Below are positions 30,622-38,938 of a stretch of 64,000 bases of DNA, piece by piece. The notes beneath the pieces were generated by a model that saw only the letters and a list, made by a program, of their open reading frames with translations, was not told where the DNA came from and searched no databases. The stretch's first letter is position 1. Each line of letters opens with the position of its first letter. The stretch is from Clostridia bacterium (GTDB lineage Bacteria > Bacillota > Clostridia > Christensenellales > Borkfalkiaceae), in the NCBI GenBank assembly GCA_017399185.1, contig JAFQEA010000019.1, positions 97,885 through 161,884 of the forward strand, read 5' to 3'. The position numbers and the translations under genes were made by a program.

Positions 30622-31344
30622 TTATAGCATTGAAGCGCTTTCCCTGTCAAGAATAAAAGTACAATTTGAGTGCAAACTTAAAACCGATGCAGGACATTTA
30701 GCGTTTACACCGCCATTTATCGCATCATAAACGGCCTTTGCTTTGTTTTTGCCACTTGCAAGCAAAATTATGCGTTTTGCAGCCATAATTTCGCTAATAC
30801 CCATTGTGATTGCGTGCGTTGGTACTTGATTTTTGCTTTCAAAAAGCCTTGCGTTATCATTTATGGTCTGCTGACTGAGCTTAACCAGGTGGGTTTTTGA
30901 ATCAAACGCGGTAAAAGGCTCGTTAAACCCGATATGTCCGTTTGAACCAAGCCCCAAAATTTGAATATCTTGTCTTGTTTTAGTTAGTAAGAGTGAATAA
31001 TCAATGCACTCCTTTTGCAGGTTTTGTGCGCTTCCGTTGGGGATATGAGTATTATTCAGGTCAATATCGACGTAATCAAACAAATTTTTACGCATAAAGT
31101 AGGCGTAGCTTTGCTCGTTTTGCTTTTCAATACCGACGTATTCGTCAAGATTTACGGTTTTAACCTGCTTAAACGAAACAATCCCTTGCTTATACGCTTC
31201 AATCAATTTTTGATACAAACCAATAGGCGTTGTACCCGTTGCAAGCCCTAAAACGGCATTTTTCTTGGTTTTTAACAAACCAATAACTAAATCCGCACCA
31301 ATTTGCGATAAAGCGTTGTAATTATCAGCAACAATAATTTTCAA
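30622..31344 (-). CDS. nagB: glucosamine-6-phosphate deaminase
   Basis: 240 residues. It converts glucosamine 6-phosphate to fructose 6-phosphate and ammonia. VLGLATGTTPIGLYQKLIEAY, TVNLDEYVGIEKQNEQSYAYFM (catalytic Asp in LDEY), GLGSNGHIGFNEPF (catalytic Asp/His loop) and THAITMGISEIMAAKRIILLASG are all present. The start is TTG at 31344, with AGGACC about 9 bases upstream. It heads the nagB-galE-galK-galM set; amino-sugar and galactose genes together suggest use of host or plant glycans (inference). Confidence 0.94.
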   Translation of the reverse strand: MKIIVADNYNALSQIGADLVIGLLKTKKNAVLGLATGTTPIGLYQKLIEAYKQGIVSFKQVKTVNLDEYVGIEKQNEQSYAYFMRKNLFDYVDIDLNNTHIPNGSAQNLQKECIDYSLLLTKTRQDIQILGLGSNGHIGFNEPFTAFDSKTHLVKLSQQTINDNARLFESKNQVPTHAITMGISEIMAAKRIILLASGKNKAKAVYDAINGGVNAKCPASVLSLHSNCTFILDRESASML

Positions 31345-31404
31345 AATAAAAAAGGTCCTAAAACATTATATTAAGTTTTATGACTAATGTTTAATAACAA
31401 TAAT

Positions 31405-31430
31405 AAAAAACCCTGCCAAACCGCAGGGCT
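31405..31430 (-). terminator. terminator after the ASCH gene
   Basis: On the minus strand GCCCTGC-GGTTTG-GCAGGGT followed by TTTTTTATTATT. Confidence 0.75.
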
Positions 31431-31450
31431 AATATTTATTTTTGCATAAA

Positions 31451-31789
31451 TTATTGTAAAACCTTTACCGATATTGCTAAAACGCCGTATTTTTGAATAT
31501 TTTCTGCGGTGTAATACTTTAGCATATCGTCAGGATTTGATATTTCGCCTTCAAGATAACCGATTTCACGTGCGGTGTAATGGGTGTAAAGATCGCAAAA
31601 GTCCTTATGACGGGTCAGCCGTGTTATTACGGCTGTAAAGCTACGACCATCCCCTACACAAGAAAACGTAATATTATCGCCAACAACCAATTTTTGGCGT
31701 TTTTCGTCATATAAACGCATTTCAACCGTTTTATGTCCACTTAATATTAAGTCAAACGCGCTTTTTGTTAAATTCATGCTATGCGTCAT
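31451..31789 (-). CDS. ASCH-domain protein (putative RNA-binding)
   Basis: 112 residues. MNLTKSAFDLILSGHKTVEMRLYDEKRQKLVVGDNITF is the ASCH/PUA-like signature (GxKxxExRL). The aromatic and charged pocket expected for nucleic-acid or nucleotide binding follows. ASCH proteins are thought to act in RNA binding, coactivation or base hydrolysis; the true substrate here is unknown. The start has a GGGGTG site. Flanked by nagB and a HIT protein. Confidence 0.85.
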   Translation of the reverse strand: MTHSMNLTKSAFDLILSGHKTVEMRLYDEKRQKLVVGDNITFSCVGDGRSFTAVITRLTRHKDFCDLYTHYTAREIGYLEGEISNPDDMLKYYTAENIQKYGVLAISVKVLQ

Positions 31790-31897
31790 AACACACCCCG
31801 CTAACCTTAACTTTTAATATAATATAACATATTTTATTTGGATTTACAAGATAATCCAAATAAAAAACTGACTAAACGATATAAGTTGAATTAAAGC

Positions 31898-32395
31898 CTA
31901 AAGAATTTTATTATCTGAAGCGTATTTACTGATTAGCGACTTGACCTTGTTATATTTGTCACCATCATAAACATAACCATGCCTTTCCTTGGTAAAATTT
32001 CTGCTTCCGCGCTTTTCATAGCTATATCGCGGAATTAATTGGATATGATAGTGATTGTTAAGCCCGTCACACATAGTGCACAGATAAACCCTTTCGCATT
32101 GATAAACTGCCTTAAGGATTATCATAAACTGCTTTGCAAACCTGATTATTTTTTCATTAATATAGTCGGGTGCTTGGCTCATATCGTGATAATGCTCCAT
32201 TGTAGAAATGCACATATGACCGGGCGCTCTTGGGTTTCCGACAAAAAAGCACTCAATATCCTTATCTTCATATAAAAGTTTGTCTGAATTATCACCAAAT
32301 ATTGCGCCGTTATGTTTTCTGTTAAAGCAAGTTGGGCATACGCCTAAATCGGTCAATTCACCTGCGGATAACTTCATTAATTCCTTTTCATCCAT
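31898..32395 (-). CDS. HIT-family nucleotide hydrolase-like protein
   Basis: 165 residues. The HIT core shows NNHYHIQLIPRY near residue 125 (HxHxQ, the third His replaced by Gln) and the upstream strand ECFFVGNPRAPGHMCISTMEHYHDMS. An N-terminal CPTCFNRK resembles half a zinc site seen in a subfamily. HIT enzymes cleave nucleoside phosphoramidates or dinucleoside polyphosphates; with H-x-H-x-Q the GalT-like branch would be closest in motif, but the protein is far too short to be GalT. I use ATG 32395 with TAAGGTG upstream. Confidence 0.82.
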   Translation of the reverse strand: MDEKELMKLSAGELTDLGVCPTCFNRKHNGAIFGDNSDKLLYEDKDIECFFVGNPRAPGHMCISTMEHYHDMSQAPDYINEKIIRFAKQFMIILKAVYQCERVYLCTMCDGLNNHYHIQLIPRYSYEKRGSRNFTKERHGYVYDGDKYNKVKSLISKYASDNKIL

Positions 32396-32525
32396 AAAAA
32401 ACACCTTAAAACCTTATTAATTAACTGAAAATTGTAAATTGCGCTGCAATTATTTAAAAAACTGCTGCTTTGATAAAAAAGATATTCTACCTTTTTAGCC
32501 GACGGATTTGAACCTGTGTGCAGTT

Positions 32526-32738
32526 TAATGAAATCCTGCGTTGCAAGATGAAATCCAAGCAAGCTTGGATGAAATCTTCGGCGTACGCCTCAGATGAAAT
32601 TAAATCCGTCCTTTCACCCCGCGAAAGCGGGATTTCATCGCGAAGCGATTCCACCCAACGCAGTTGGATTTATCCCGTCCCAAAGGACGGATTTAGTTGA
32701 AAAAGCGACAAAATCCCGTCGAATTTTGTCGCTTTTTC
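32526..32738. repeat. GATGAAATC multi-hairpin repeat element, copy 1, with end terminator
   Basis: The element has small hairpins spaced by ATGAAATC in its left half (TGCGTTGCA, CCAAGCAAGCTTGG, CGGCGTACGCC) and by ATTTCATC or close variants in its right half (CCCGCGAAAGCGGG, CGCGAAGCG, CCAACGCAGTTGG, CCGTCCCAAAGGACGG). The spacers of the two halves are complementary, so the whole could fold into one branched structure. A strong hairpin AGCGACAAAAT/ATTTTGTCGCT with T-runs closes it (32699-32738). A 60-codon frame reads through it, but its sequence only mirrors the repeats. Confidence 0.7.
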
Positions 32739-32739
32739 T

Positions 32740-32814
32740 TGGAGGTACCACCCGGATTTGAACCGGGGAATAAAGGTTTTGCAGACCTTTGCCTTACCAC
32801 TTGGCCATGGTACC
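32740..32814 (-). tRNA. tRNA-Cys (anticodon GCA), CCA encoded
   Basis: On the minus strand GGTACCA pairs with TGGTACC, then T and CCA. The anticodon loop CTGCAAA gives GCA. T-arm CCCGG-TTCAAAT-CCGGG. Third in a Val-Gly-Cys cluster. Confidence 0.96.
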
Positions 32815-32834
32815 GTTTAGAAAATAAAAAAAAA

Positions 32835-32909
32835 TGGAGCGGGAAACGAGATTCGAACTCGCGACATTCGCCTTGGCAAGGCGACGCTCTACCACTGAGC
32901 CATTCCCGC
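32835..32909 (-). tRNA. tRNA-Gly (anticodon GCC), CCA encoded
   Basis: On the minus strand GCGGGAA pairs with TTCCCGC, then T and CCA. The anticodon loop TTGCCAA gives GCC. T-arm GCGAG-TTCGAAT-CTCGT. Confidence 0.96.
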
Positions 32910-32930
32910 ATATCCATTTTAAAAAGTTAT

Positions 32931-33006
32931 TGGTGGGAACAACAGGGCTCGAACCTGTGACCCCCTGCTTGTAAGGCAGATGCTCTCCCAACTGAGCTAT
33001 GCTCCC
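32931..33006 (-). tRNA. tRNA-Val (anticodon UAC), CCA encoded
   Basis: On the minus strand GGGAGCA pairs with TGTTCCC (one G-U), then A and CCA. The anticodon loop CTTACAA gives TAC. T-arm ACAGG-TTCGAGC-CCTGT. It is the first tRNA of the cluster, about 120 bases after the pseudouridine synthase gene; the gap is AT-rich with no other signal. Confidence 0.96.
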
Positions 33007-33127
33007 GAACGCATTTCAAATGCTCATATAATATAACAGATTATTTTTTAAAAGGCAACTGTTTTTTCAATGTTTTTTAAAAAAAATTAAGATTTTTTAA
33101 AAAAATTTTTTATTTGTCAAAACTTTA

Positions 33128-33946
33128 TTAAATATCTAGGCAAAACCGCCTTCCGTCAAGGTAATATAAAGGTGAATCCTGACAAAAATGAAGCTTAAGA
33201 CTAAATGACGTTAACTGTAAATCGTTAACGCCTAACGCTTTATTTATACTTTCCTTGCCGTACTTGCCGTCGCCAAGAATAAAATGACCGATATGTGCAA
33301 GGTGTGCCCTTATCTGGTGGGTTTTGCCTGTGTAAAGCTGAACGTCAAGAAGAGTTGAGTTTTCATAGCGCTTGATAACCTTATAACCTGTTTTAATTTT
33401 TACGCCGCCCCTTATAGGCATATCGCTAATTGTTACAAAAGAAAGTTTGCTATCCTTAAATAAATAACCTTCTAAAATCTTATTATCATTATCAACAATA
33501 CCATAAACGTGCGCCCGATAGGACTTGTCAAATTGGTGGTGCTTAAAGCCGTAAAGAATATGCTCGTACGCTATATTGGTCAACGCAAAAATCATAATGC
33601 CGTCGGTATTACGGTCAAGGCGGTGACAGAAATAAAGCCCATTATATTCAGCTGAAAGCTTATCGTAAAAGCGCTCTGACGTAATGCCTTTTGGCTTATA
33701 AACAACTAAAACGTTATCGTCTTTGAAAATTACGTTAAAGGTATTTTGCGTTTTTTTGCCATCATAATAAACAACGACCTTTTGACCAATAACAAGCTTG
33801 ATATCTGTCGTTACCCTAACGCCGTCAACAAGGATATCTTTTTTTCTTAAAAGCTTGCAAAAAGTGGAATATGACAAATCACCGTCATATTCCTTTAACA
33901 AAAACGTTGAAAGCTTTATATTGGTTTTTGCTATAAATTGCTTCAC
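33128..33946 (-). CDS. RluA-family pseudouridine synthase
   Basis: 272 residues. An S4-like RNA-binding part (residues 1-70, STFCKLLRKKDILVDGVRV) precedes the synthase domain with the catalytic motif HRLDRNTDGIMIFA, followed by GKTHQIRAHLAHIGHFILGDGKYG. It isomerises uridine to pseudouridine in rRNA or tRNA; the exact site cannot be read from the sequence. The start is GTG at 33946, after AAGGAT. It lies about 100 bases after dxs on the same strand. Confidence 0.92.
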   Translation of the reverse strand: MKQFIAKTNIKLSTFLLKEYDGDLSYSTFCKLLRKKDILVDGVRVTTDIKLVIGQKVVVYYDGKKTQNTFNVIFKDDNVLVVYKPKGITSERFYDKLSAEYNGLYFCHRLDRNTDGIMIFALTNIAYEHILYGFKHHQFDKSYRAHVYGIVDNDNKILEGYLFKDSKLSFVTISDMPIRGGVKIKTGYKVIKRYENSTLLDVQLYTGKTHQIRAHLAHIGHFILGDGKYGKESINKALGVNDLQLTSFSLKLHFCQDSPLYYLDGRRFCLDI

Positions 33947-34048
33947 TTTTTTTATCCTTCGTCAACTTGTAATTAATAAAAATATGTTTAAAATGCTTGA
34001 TATATTCAGCGTTTTTAAAAGTTTTTATGTCACGCATAACAGCGCGTA

Positions 34049-35740
34049 TTATAAAAGCGTTTTAATGTATTCACTACAAATTTTATTGTCTTTTAATTGC
34101 TTTGAAACGCTTGCGTGTGGAATAAATTTATCTTCAAATGCAATAATTTTCAGGTTGTTTTTATACCCTGCTTCATTTAGATAATGCATAACCATTGCAC
34201 CAAAGCCGCCGTTTTTGATACCGTCTTCAACGGTGATAATATCACGATTAAAATAGCGATTAAGCATTTTTATATCAAGCGGTTTTAAAGACCTTGCGTT
34301 AATAACGACAGCGTCAGTCCCCTTACTTGCTAAAAGGCTTTCATTAAGTGCGCGCGCACCAAAGGCTAAAATACACTTACCTGTGCCGTCTTTAATAACT
34401 TCCCATAAATTGTCCGTTGAAATTTTATTTACAGGTAAATCGTTATCAATCTGTCCGTTTGGATATCTTATTGCAACAGGTCCGCTTTGTCTTTGGGCAA
34501 AGTCAAGCATGTCTTCAAGCTCCGCACTATTTTTTGGCGATAAGACAGTCATATTTGGCACGTGCGATAAATACGCCGTATCAAAAATACCTTGGTGTGT
34601 AAGCCCGTCGCCACCCGTGCACCCTGCCCTGTCAATCAGGAAGGTAACAGGTAGTTTCTGCATACAAACGTTAGTTACAATCTGGTCGTAAGCGCGTTGT
34701 AAAAAGGTTGAATATATGCAAACTATCGGCTTTAAGCCACCTAAAGCCAATCCTGAAGCATAAGTTACGGCTAAATCTTCACTAATACCAACGTCAATGA
34801 AGTTTTTAGGGAATTTTTGCTGTAAGCTTTCAGTGCCAGTGCCGTATGCCATGCCTGCAACGATACAAACGCATTTATTATCATTTTTGATTCTGTTAGA
34901 TAAAATCTCACTTAAACTATCTGCAAAATGGTTTTCAGACGTAACTAAATCCTTTGAAACGCCGTGATAATATTCGCTATCGCTTTCAGCCGCCTTATAG
35001 CCCTTACCTTTCAAGGTTTTTATATGGATAAGCGTAGGAACAGGATTATTTTTAAACGCGCTAAATGCGTCAATTAAGGCATTTATATCATGCCCGTCCA
35101 AAATACCGACGTAATTTAGCCCGAATTTATCTAAAAAGGTTTGTTTATCGGACAAATCACCCTGTCTTTCGCATAAAAACCTGCTAAAAGCGTTGGTATT
35201 TGGCGAAATTGACATTTGGTTATCGTTTAAAATAACTAAAAAGTTTTTAGGCTTTTTTTGGGTTGAAAGTAAAGCTTCCAGGCTTTCACCGTTAACAAAA
35301 GAGGCGTCACCCGTAAAAGTAATGACAAAATCATCTTTGGATAACGCATCACGCGCATAACAATAGCCTAAAGCTGCGGCAAACGCATCCCCTGCGTGCC
35401 CGGACGTAAAATGGTCGTATTGAGATTCAAAAATAAGCGGAAAGCCGCTGATACCGTTTTCTTGACGTAAAGACTTAAAAGCATTTTTGCGATCTGTCAG
35501 AATTTTATATGCATAAGCTTGATGACCAACGTCAAAAATAACTTTATCGCTTGTAAAGTCAAAGCAATAAAGCATGGCAATGATAGCGTCGACAGCACCC
35601 AAGCTTGACGCTAAATGCCCACCTGTTTTTGTGGTGGTATCTATAATTAATTTTCTGACTTCCTGCGATAAATCGCAAAGTTTTGATAAGTCAAAATTTT
35701 TGATTTCACATGGATTTTTAAAATTTTCTAATAATCCCAT
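34049..35740 (-). CDS. dxs: 1-deoxy-D-xylulose-5-phosphate synthase
   Basis: 563 residues. The thiamine-dependent enzyme makes deoxyxylulose phosphate from pyruvate and glyceraldehyde phosphate, the first step of the MEP isoprenoid pathway. GGHLASSLGAVDAIIAML, FDVGHQAYAYKILTDR, FTSGHAGDAFAAALGY, GDASFVNGESLEAL with ILNDNQMSIS (ThDP/Mg site), and DRAGCTGGDGLTHQGIFD are clear. It is about 60 residues shorter than E. coli Dxs, mainly in the loop after NTNAFSRFL. It is likely co-transcribed with the small Cys-rich protein before it. TTAAGGGA precedes the ATG. Confidence 0.94.
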   Translation of the reverse strand: MGLLENFKNPCEIKNFDLSKLCDLSQEVRKLIIDTTTKTGGHLASSLGAVDAIIAMLYCFDFTSDKVIFDVGHQAYAYKILTDRKNAFKSLRQENGISGFPLIFESQYDHFTSGHAGDAFAAALGYCYARDALSKDDFVITFTGDASFVNGESLEALLSTQKKPKNFLVILNDNQMSISPNTNAFSRFLCERQGDLSDKQTFLDKFGLNYVGILDGHDINALIDAFSAFKNNPVPTLIHIKTLKGKGYKAAESDSEYYHGVSKDLVTSENHFADSLSEILSNRIKNDNKCVCIVAGMAYGTGTESLQQKFPKNFIDVGISEDLAVTYASGLALGGLKPIVCIYSTFLQRAYDQIVTNVCMQKLPVTFLIDRAGCTGGDGLTHQGIFDTAYLSHVPNMTVLSPKNSAELEDMLDFAQRQSGPVAIRYPNGQIDNDLPVNKISTDNLWEVIKDGTGKCILAFGARALNESLLASKGTDAVVINARSLKPLDIKMLNRYFNRDIITVEDGIKNGGFGAMVMHYLNEAGYKNNLKIIAFEDKFIPHASVSKQLKDNKICSEYIKTLL

Positions 35741-35774
35741 ATAAAATATCCCTTAAAACTTGATTTTGTTTAAA

Positions 35775-35969
35775 TTAGTCTTTATCGTCTTCAATAATTT
35801 TTTCGATTTTGATTGCTGCGTAATCTTTTTCGGCCTGCAATTTTAAACACTCGCCGCAGTTGTTGCAAATTTTTGTCATATCAAGGTCACAAAACTCGCA
35901 TTCGCCACAGCCTATGCAATCACGGTCGTATAAAACGCATTTATCGTATTTTTTAGTAAAAATATCCAT
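35775..35969 (-). CDS. small cysteine-rich protein upstream of dxs
   Basis: 64 residues with eight cysteines: KCVLYDRDCIGCGECEFC and ICNNCGECLKL. The spacing CxxCxxCxxC followed by CxxCxxC is ferredoxin-like but not a standard 2[4Fe-4S] signature; it may bind zinc or an iron-sulfur cluster. The C-terminal 20 residues are charged. It starts 28 bases from the SOS box that also faces lexA, and lies 34 bases before dxs. The MEP pathway ends in iron-sulfur enzymes, so a redox role is conceivable but not shown. Confidence 0.75.
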   Translation of the reverse strand: MDIFTKKYDKCVLYDRDCIGCGECEFCDLDMTKICNNCGECLKLQAEKDYAAIKIEKIIEDDKD

Positions 35970-35996
35970 AATAATGAAAAATAATTTAAAATATTA

Positions 35997-36088
35997 GAAC
36001 AAATGTTTGATTTTTGTTAAAAGCTGTGCTATAATATACCTATAAGGTGTGTTATGGCACAGTTTTTCATAAAAAGCTGTGCTATAAT
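35997..36088 (+). promoter_or_regulatory. lexA promoter region with SOS box and tandem duplication
   Basis: GAAC-AAAT-GTTT (35997-36008) fits the Gram-positive LexA site GAACNNNNGTTC with one mismatch. It overlaps the -35 box TTGATT (36007-36012), which is 17 bases from TATAAT (36030-36035). A 53-base tandem duplication repeats AAGCTGTGCTATAATATACC at 36074 and gives a second -10 box (36083-36088) without a good -35. Autoregulation of lexA is the expected reading. Confidence 0.65.
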
Positions 36089-36119
36089 ATACCTACAAAC
36101 TTGAGTTATGGGGTATATT

Positions 36120-36716
36120 ATGGCATTTAATAATAATCGTGAAAATGAAGTTTATGAATATTTAGTCAATTTTATTGAAGAAGAAGGTTACCCACCAACA
36201 GTACGTGAAATCTGTAGGGATTTAGGGTTTTCTTCAACGTCCACAGCACAATATTATCTTAAAAAGTTGGAAGATAAGAACTTAATCTCTTGCGGGGCTG
36301 CTAAAAACCGCGCTATTACCATTAAAAACAAGCAAGAAAAGAATTTCATCCTTGTCCCTGTTATTGGTACGGTTGCTGCAGGTACGCCCATTTTGGCTGT
36401 TGAAAATATCGAAGGCTATTGCCCACTGCCTGAAGAATTTGCAGGTATCGGCGATATCTTTATGCTAAACGTTAAGGGCGACAGTATGATTAACGCGGGT
36501 ATTTTTGACGGCGATAAGATTATCGTTGAAAAAACACCTTCCTGCAACCAAGGTGAAATTATAGTTGCGCTCGTTGATGATTCAGCAACCTGTAAGCGCT
36601 TTTATAAGCGTGACGGCAAAATCATTTTACACCCTGAAAACGACGCTCTCTCTGACATCATTTTAGATGACGTTGCCATTATCGGCCGCGTTAAGGGTTT
36701 AGTCAGAAAGTTCTAA
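36120..36716 (+). CDS. lexA: LexA repressor
   Basis: 198 residues. LexA represses SOS genes and cleaves itself when RecA is activated. The winged HTH is PPTVREICRDLGFSSTSTAQ near residue 25; the cleavage site Ala-Gly is in GTVAAGTPILAVE; the catalytic Ser is in VKGDSMINAG and the Lys in SATCKRFY. I use ATG 36120 with GGGG upstream; a 4-codon longer start at GTT ATG is possible but unsupported. It lies next to ynbB-miaA-mutL-mutS, which is common in Firmicutes. Confidence 0.96.
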   Translation: MAFNNNRENEVYEYLVNFIEEEGYPPTVREICRDLGFSSTSTAQYYLKKLEDKNLISCGAAKNRAITIKNKQEKNFILVPVIGTVAAGTPILAVENIEGYCPLPEEFAGIGDIFMLNVKGDSMINAGIFDGDKIIVEKTPSCNQGEIIVALVDDSATCKRFYKRDGKIILHPENDALSDIILDDVAIIGRVKGLVRKF

Positions 36717-36766
36717 AATCACACATATTAAGCCTAATTTTGGCTATAAACTTAACTAAATCTTAC

Positions 36767-36797
36767 ACACCCCGTTGTATGCGGGGTGTTTTTTTTA
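36767..36797 (+). terminator. lexA terminator
   Basis: ACACCCCG-TTGTATG-CGGGGTGT followed by TTTTTTT, between convergent lexA and ynbB. Confidence 0.85.
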
Positions 36798-36798
36798 A

Positions 36799-38019
36799 TT
36801 AAAGCTTTAATAAAATTTCCTTTAAAGCAATTATGCCGTGCTCAAAGGTAACACCGCCTTGAACGTAAGCAATATACGGCGGTTTAATTGGCGCGTCGGC
36901 AGAAAGCTCAATAGAAGAACCTTGAACAAAGCAGCCCGCAGCCATAATAACCTTATCCTGATAACCGGGCATTTCCCAAGGATAGGTCGTTAAGAAGCTA
37001 TCGATTGGTGAAGCCGTTTGAACTGATTGAATAAAGTCAATAAGCTTCTTTTCTTCGCCAAATTTAACAGAACGCGTAATATCGGTTGGCATTTCGTACG
37101 CGGCGGGTATGGTCTCGTAGCCAAGCTCTTGCAAGCAAGCACCCATAAGCATGCTTGTTTTTAGCGCTTGGTTAACTGTGTGCGGTGCTAAAAATAAACC
37201 TTGATAATATAATCTGTAGCCGCCCGTGTATGAACCGACTTCACCTGCGATTGAAGGGCAAGTCAAGCGTGCTTCACAATTATCAATATACTCTTTTTTA
37301 CCAACAATATAACCACCTGTTGGTGCAATACCGCCACCAATATTTTTAATCAGCGAGCCCGCTGCAAGGTCTACGCCAACTTGGGTTGGCTCTAAATCTT
37401 CAACAAATTCGCCGTAGCAGTTGTCAACAAAAATGCACCCGTCAAAGCCCAAGCCGTGGACGAAATCGCAAACCTTTTGAATCTGGTAAACTGATAAGCT
37501 TGTTCTTTCTTCATAGCCGCGTGAACGTTGGATATAAATCATATCAACGTGATTTTTGCTTAAATAATCAGCGATTTTATCATAGTCAAAATCGTTATTA
37601 ACAAGCGCAACGGTGTCAAATGATATATCGTCTGCCTTTAAAGAAAACTTATCGCCAAAAATTACGGGCTGTATAGTATCATATGGCAAACCACTTACAC
37701 TTATAACTTTGTTTCCGCGTGAAAGATTTGCATAAAGAGCAAGCGCTATTGCGTGCGTACCCGAAACGATGTTTGGCGAAACAGTTGCAGCTTCAGTACC
37801 AAAAACGTCAGCATAAACCTGTTTTAAGGTGTCACGCCCGATATCGTCATAGCCGTAACCCGTCGTTGGGCTAAAATGGCGTAATGCAATTTTATTTTTT
37901 CTAAAAGCGTTTAATACTCTTTCCTGACAAGAAAGAGCAATTTTATCAAGTTTTGTAAATTGTTCGTTAAGCTTAATTTTACAGCTTTCAATTAAATTTT
38001 CAGCCACTAATCTATCCAT
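36799..38019 (-). CDS. ynbB: YnbB-type PLP-dependent protein (methionine gamma-lyase family / aluminium resistance)
   Basis: 406 residues, a fold-type I pyridoxal-phosphate protein. The PLP-lysine is in GSLIKNIGGGIAPTGGYIVG; ALRHFSPTTGYGYDDIGRDTL, PNIVSGTHAIALALYANL and FVDNCYGEFVEDLEPTQVG are diagnostic for this family. Members lie next to miaA and lexA or glnR in many Firmicutes, as here, but their reaction is not established; both annotations in use are weak. It starts 8 bases inside the miaA frame, so the two are coupled. Confidence 0.88.
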   Translation of the reverse strand: MDRLVAENLIESCKIKLNEQFTKLDKIALSCQERVLNAFRKNKIALRHFSPTTGYGYDDIGRDTLKQVYADVFGTEAATVSPNIVSGTHAIALALYANLSRGNKVISVSGLPYDTIQPVIFGDKFSLKADDISFDTVALVNNDFDYDKIADYLSKNHVDMIYIQRSRGYEERTSLSVYQIQKVCDFVHGLGFDGCIFVDNCYGEFVEDLEPTQVGVDLAAGSLIKNIGGGIAPTGGYIVGKKEYIDNCEARLTCPSIAGEVGSYTGGYRLYYQGLFLAPHTVNQALKTSMLMGACLQELGYETIPAAYEMPTDITRSVKFGEEKKLIDFIQSVQTASPIDSFLTTYPWEMPGYQDKVIMAAGCFVQGSSIELSADAPIKPPYIAYVQGGVTFEHGIIALKEILLKL

Positions 38020-38938
38020 AAATTTCTTCCTTTATGCTTATTGCGTCAAGTATTGGCTGGGTTGGCTTAATAAATTGAATACCTTCTAAACGCTTAAACC
38101 AAGTAATCTGACGCTTTGCATATCTGCGCGTGTTTTGTTGCACGGCTTCTATCATTGTTTTTTCATCCTGACCTTCTTCAAGGCCAAAAACAACTTCTTT
38201 GTAACCAATGCCCTGCATTGATTGACTTTCTTTTGTAACCCCGCTTGAAAGTAAGCCCTTAATCTCATCAATAAGGCCTTTACTAAACATTTTTTCAACG
38301 CGCAGGTTTATCCTTTGATATAATTCTTCACGCACAAAGTCGTAAGAATAAGCTTTAAACGGATAAACAGGCGTTTTTTGGTCGATAATTTCAGACTTTC
38401 TTTGTCCTGTTAAATGATATATCTCTAACGCGCGCACAATACGCATAGCATCGTTTTCGTGCAATATTGACGCGGTTTCGGGGTCAACAATGGCTAATCT
38501 TTGGTGTAAGGCTTTACAGCCCTTATCAGCAATTATTTTATCGCATTCATCGCGGAATTCCTGACTTTTTGGGCAGTTGCCATAGCTAAAGTCGTATAAA
38601 AGCGCGTCAATATAATAGCCCGTGCCACCGCAAATAATGGGTGTTTTACCACGCGCTAAAACATCGTCTATAAAGCGCCTTCCCTGCTCCTTGTAATCAG
38701 CAACGGAAAACTCTAAAGTAGGCGCACAAACGTCAATCATGTGGTGGATAACGCCGTCTTGCTCTTCCACGGTAGGCTTTGCCGCACCAATGTTGAGCCC
38801 CTTGTAAATCGCAATGGAATCGGCAGAGATAATTTCGCCGTTGCAAATTTTAGCAAGCTCAACCGCAAGCTTTGATTTACCGCTACCAGTAGGTCCGCAA
38901 ATAACGATAACCTTAACTAAACTATTCGCTTGAACCAT
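38012..38938 (-). CDS. miaA: tRNA dimethylallyltransferase
   Basis: 308 residues. It adds the dimethylallyl group to A37 of tRNAs reading UNN codons; MiaB, encoded at 43503, then methylthiolates the product. ICGPTGSGKSKLAVELA is the P-loop, then ISADSIAIYKGLNIGAAKPT, ICGGTGYYIDALLY, RRYAKRQITWFKRL near the C-terminus. It overlaps mutL by 22 bases and ynbB by 8, showing one tightly packed transcript. Confidence 0.95.
   Translation of the reverse strand: MVQANSLVKVIVICGPTGSGKSKLAVELAKICNGEIISADSIAIYKGLNIGAAKPTVEEQDGVIHHMIDVCAPTLEFSVADYKEQGRRFIDDVLARGKTPIICGGTGYYIDALLYDFSYGNCPKSQEFRDECDKIIADKGCKALHQRLAIVDPETASILHENDAMRIVRALEIYHLTGQRKSEIIDQKTPVYPFKAYSYDFVREELYQRINLRVEKMFSKGLIDEIKGLLSSGVTKESQSMQGIGYKEVVFGLEEGQDEKTMIEAVQQNTRRYAKRQITWFKRLEGIQFIKPTQPILDAISIKEEIYG

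Noticed and set aside
31898..32395. HIT protein as a replacement for GalT
   Set aside because: It is about half the size of GalT and lacks the HPH motif needed for uridylyl transfer.
32518..32700. 60-codon frame over the GATGAAATC repeat
   Set aside because: Its peptide is only the translation of the structured repeat; the stems, not the codons, are conserved between the two copies.
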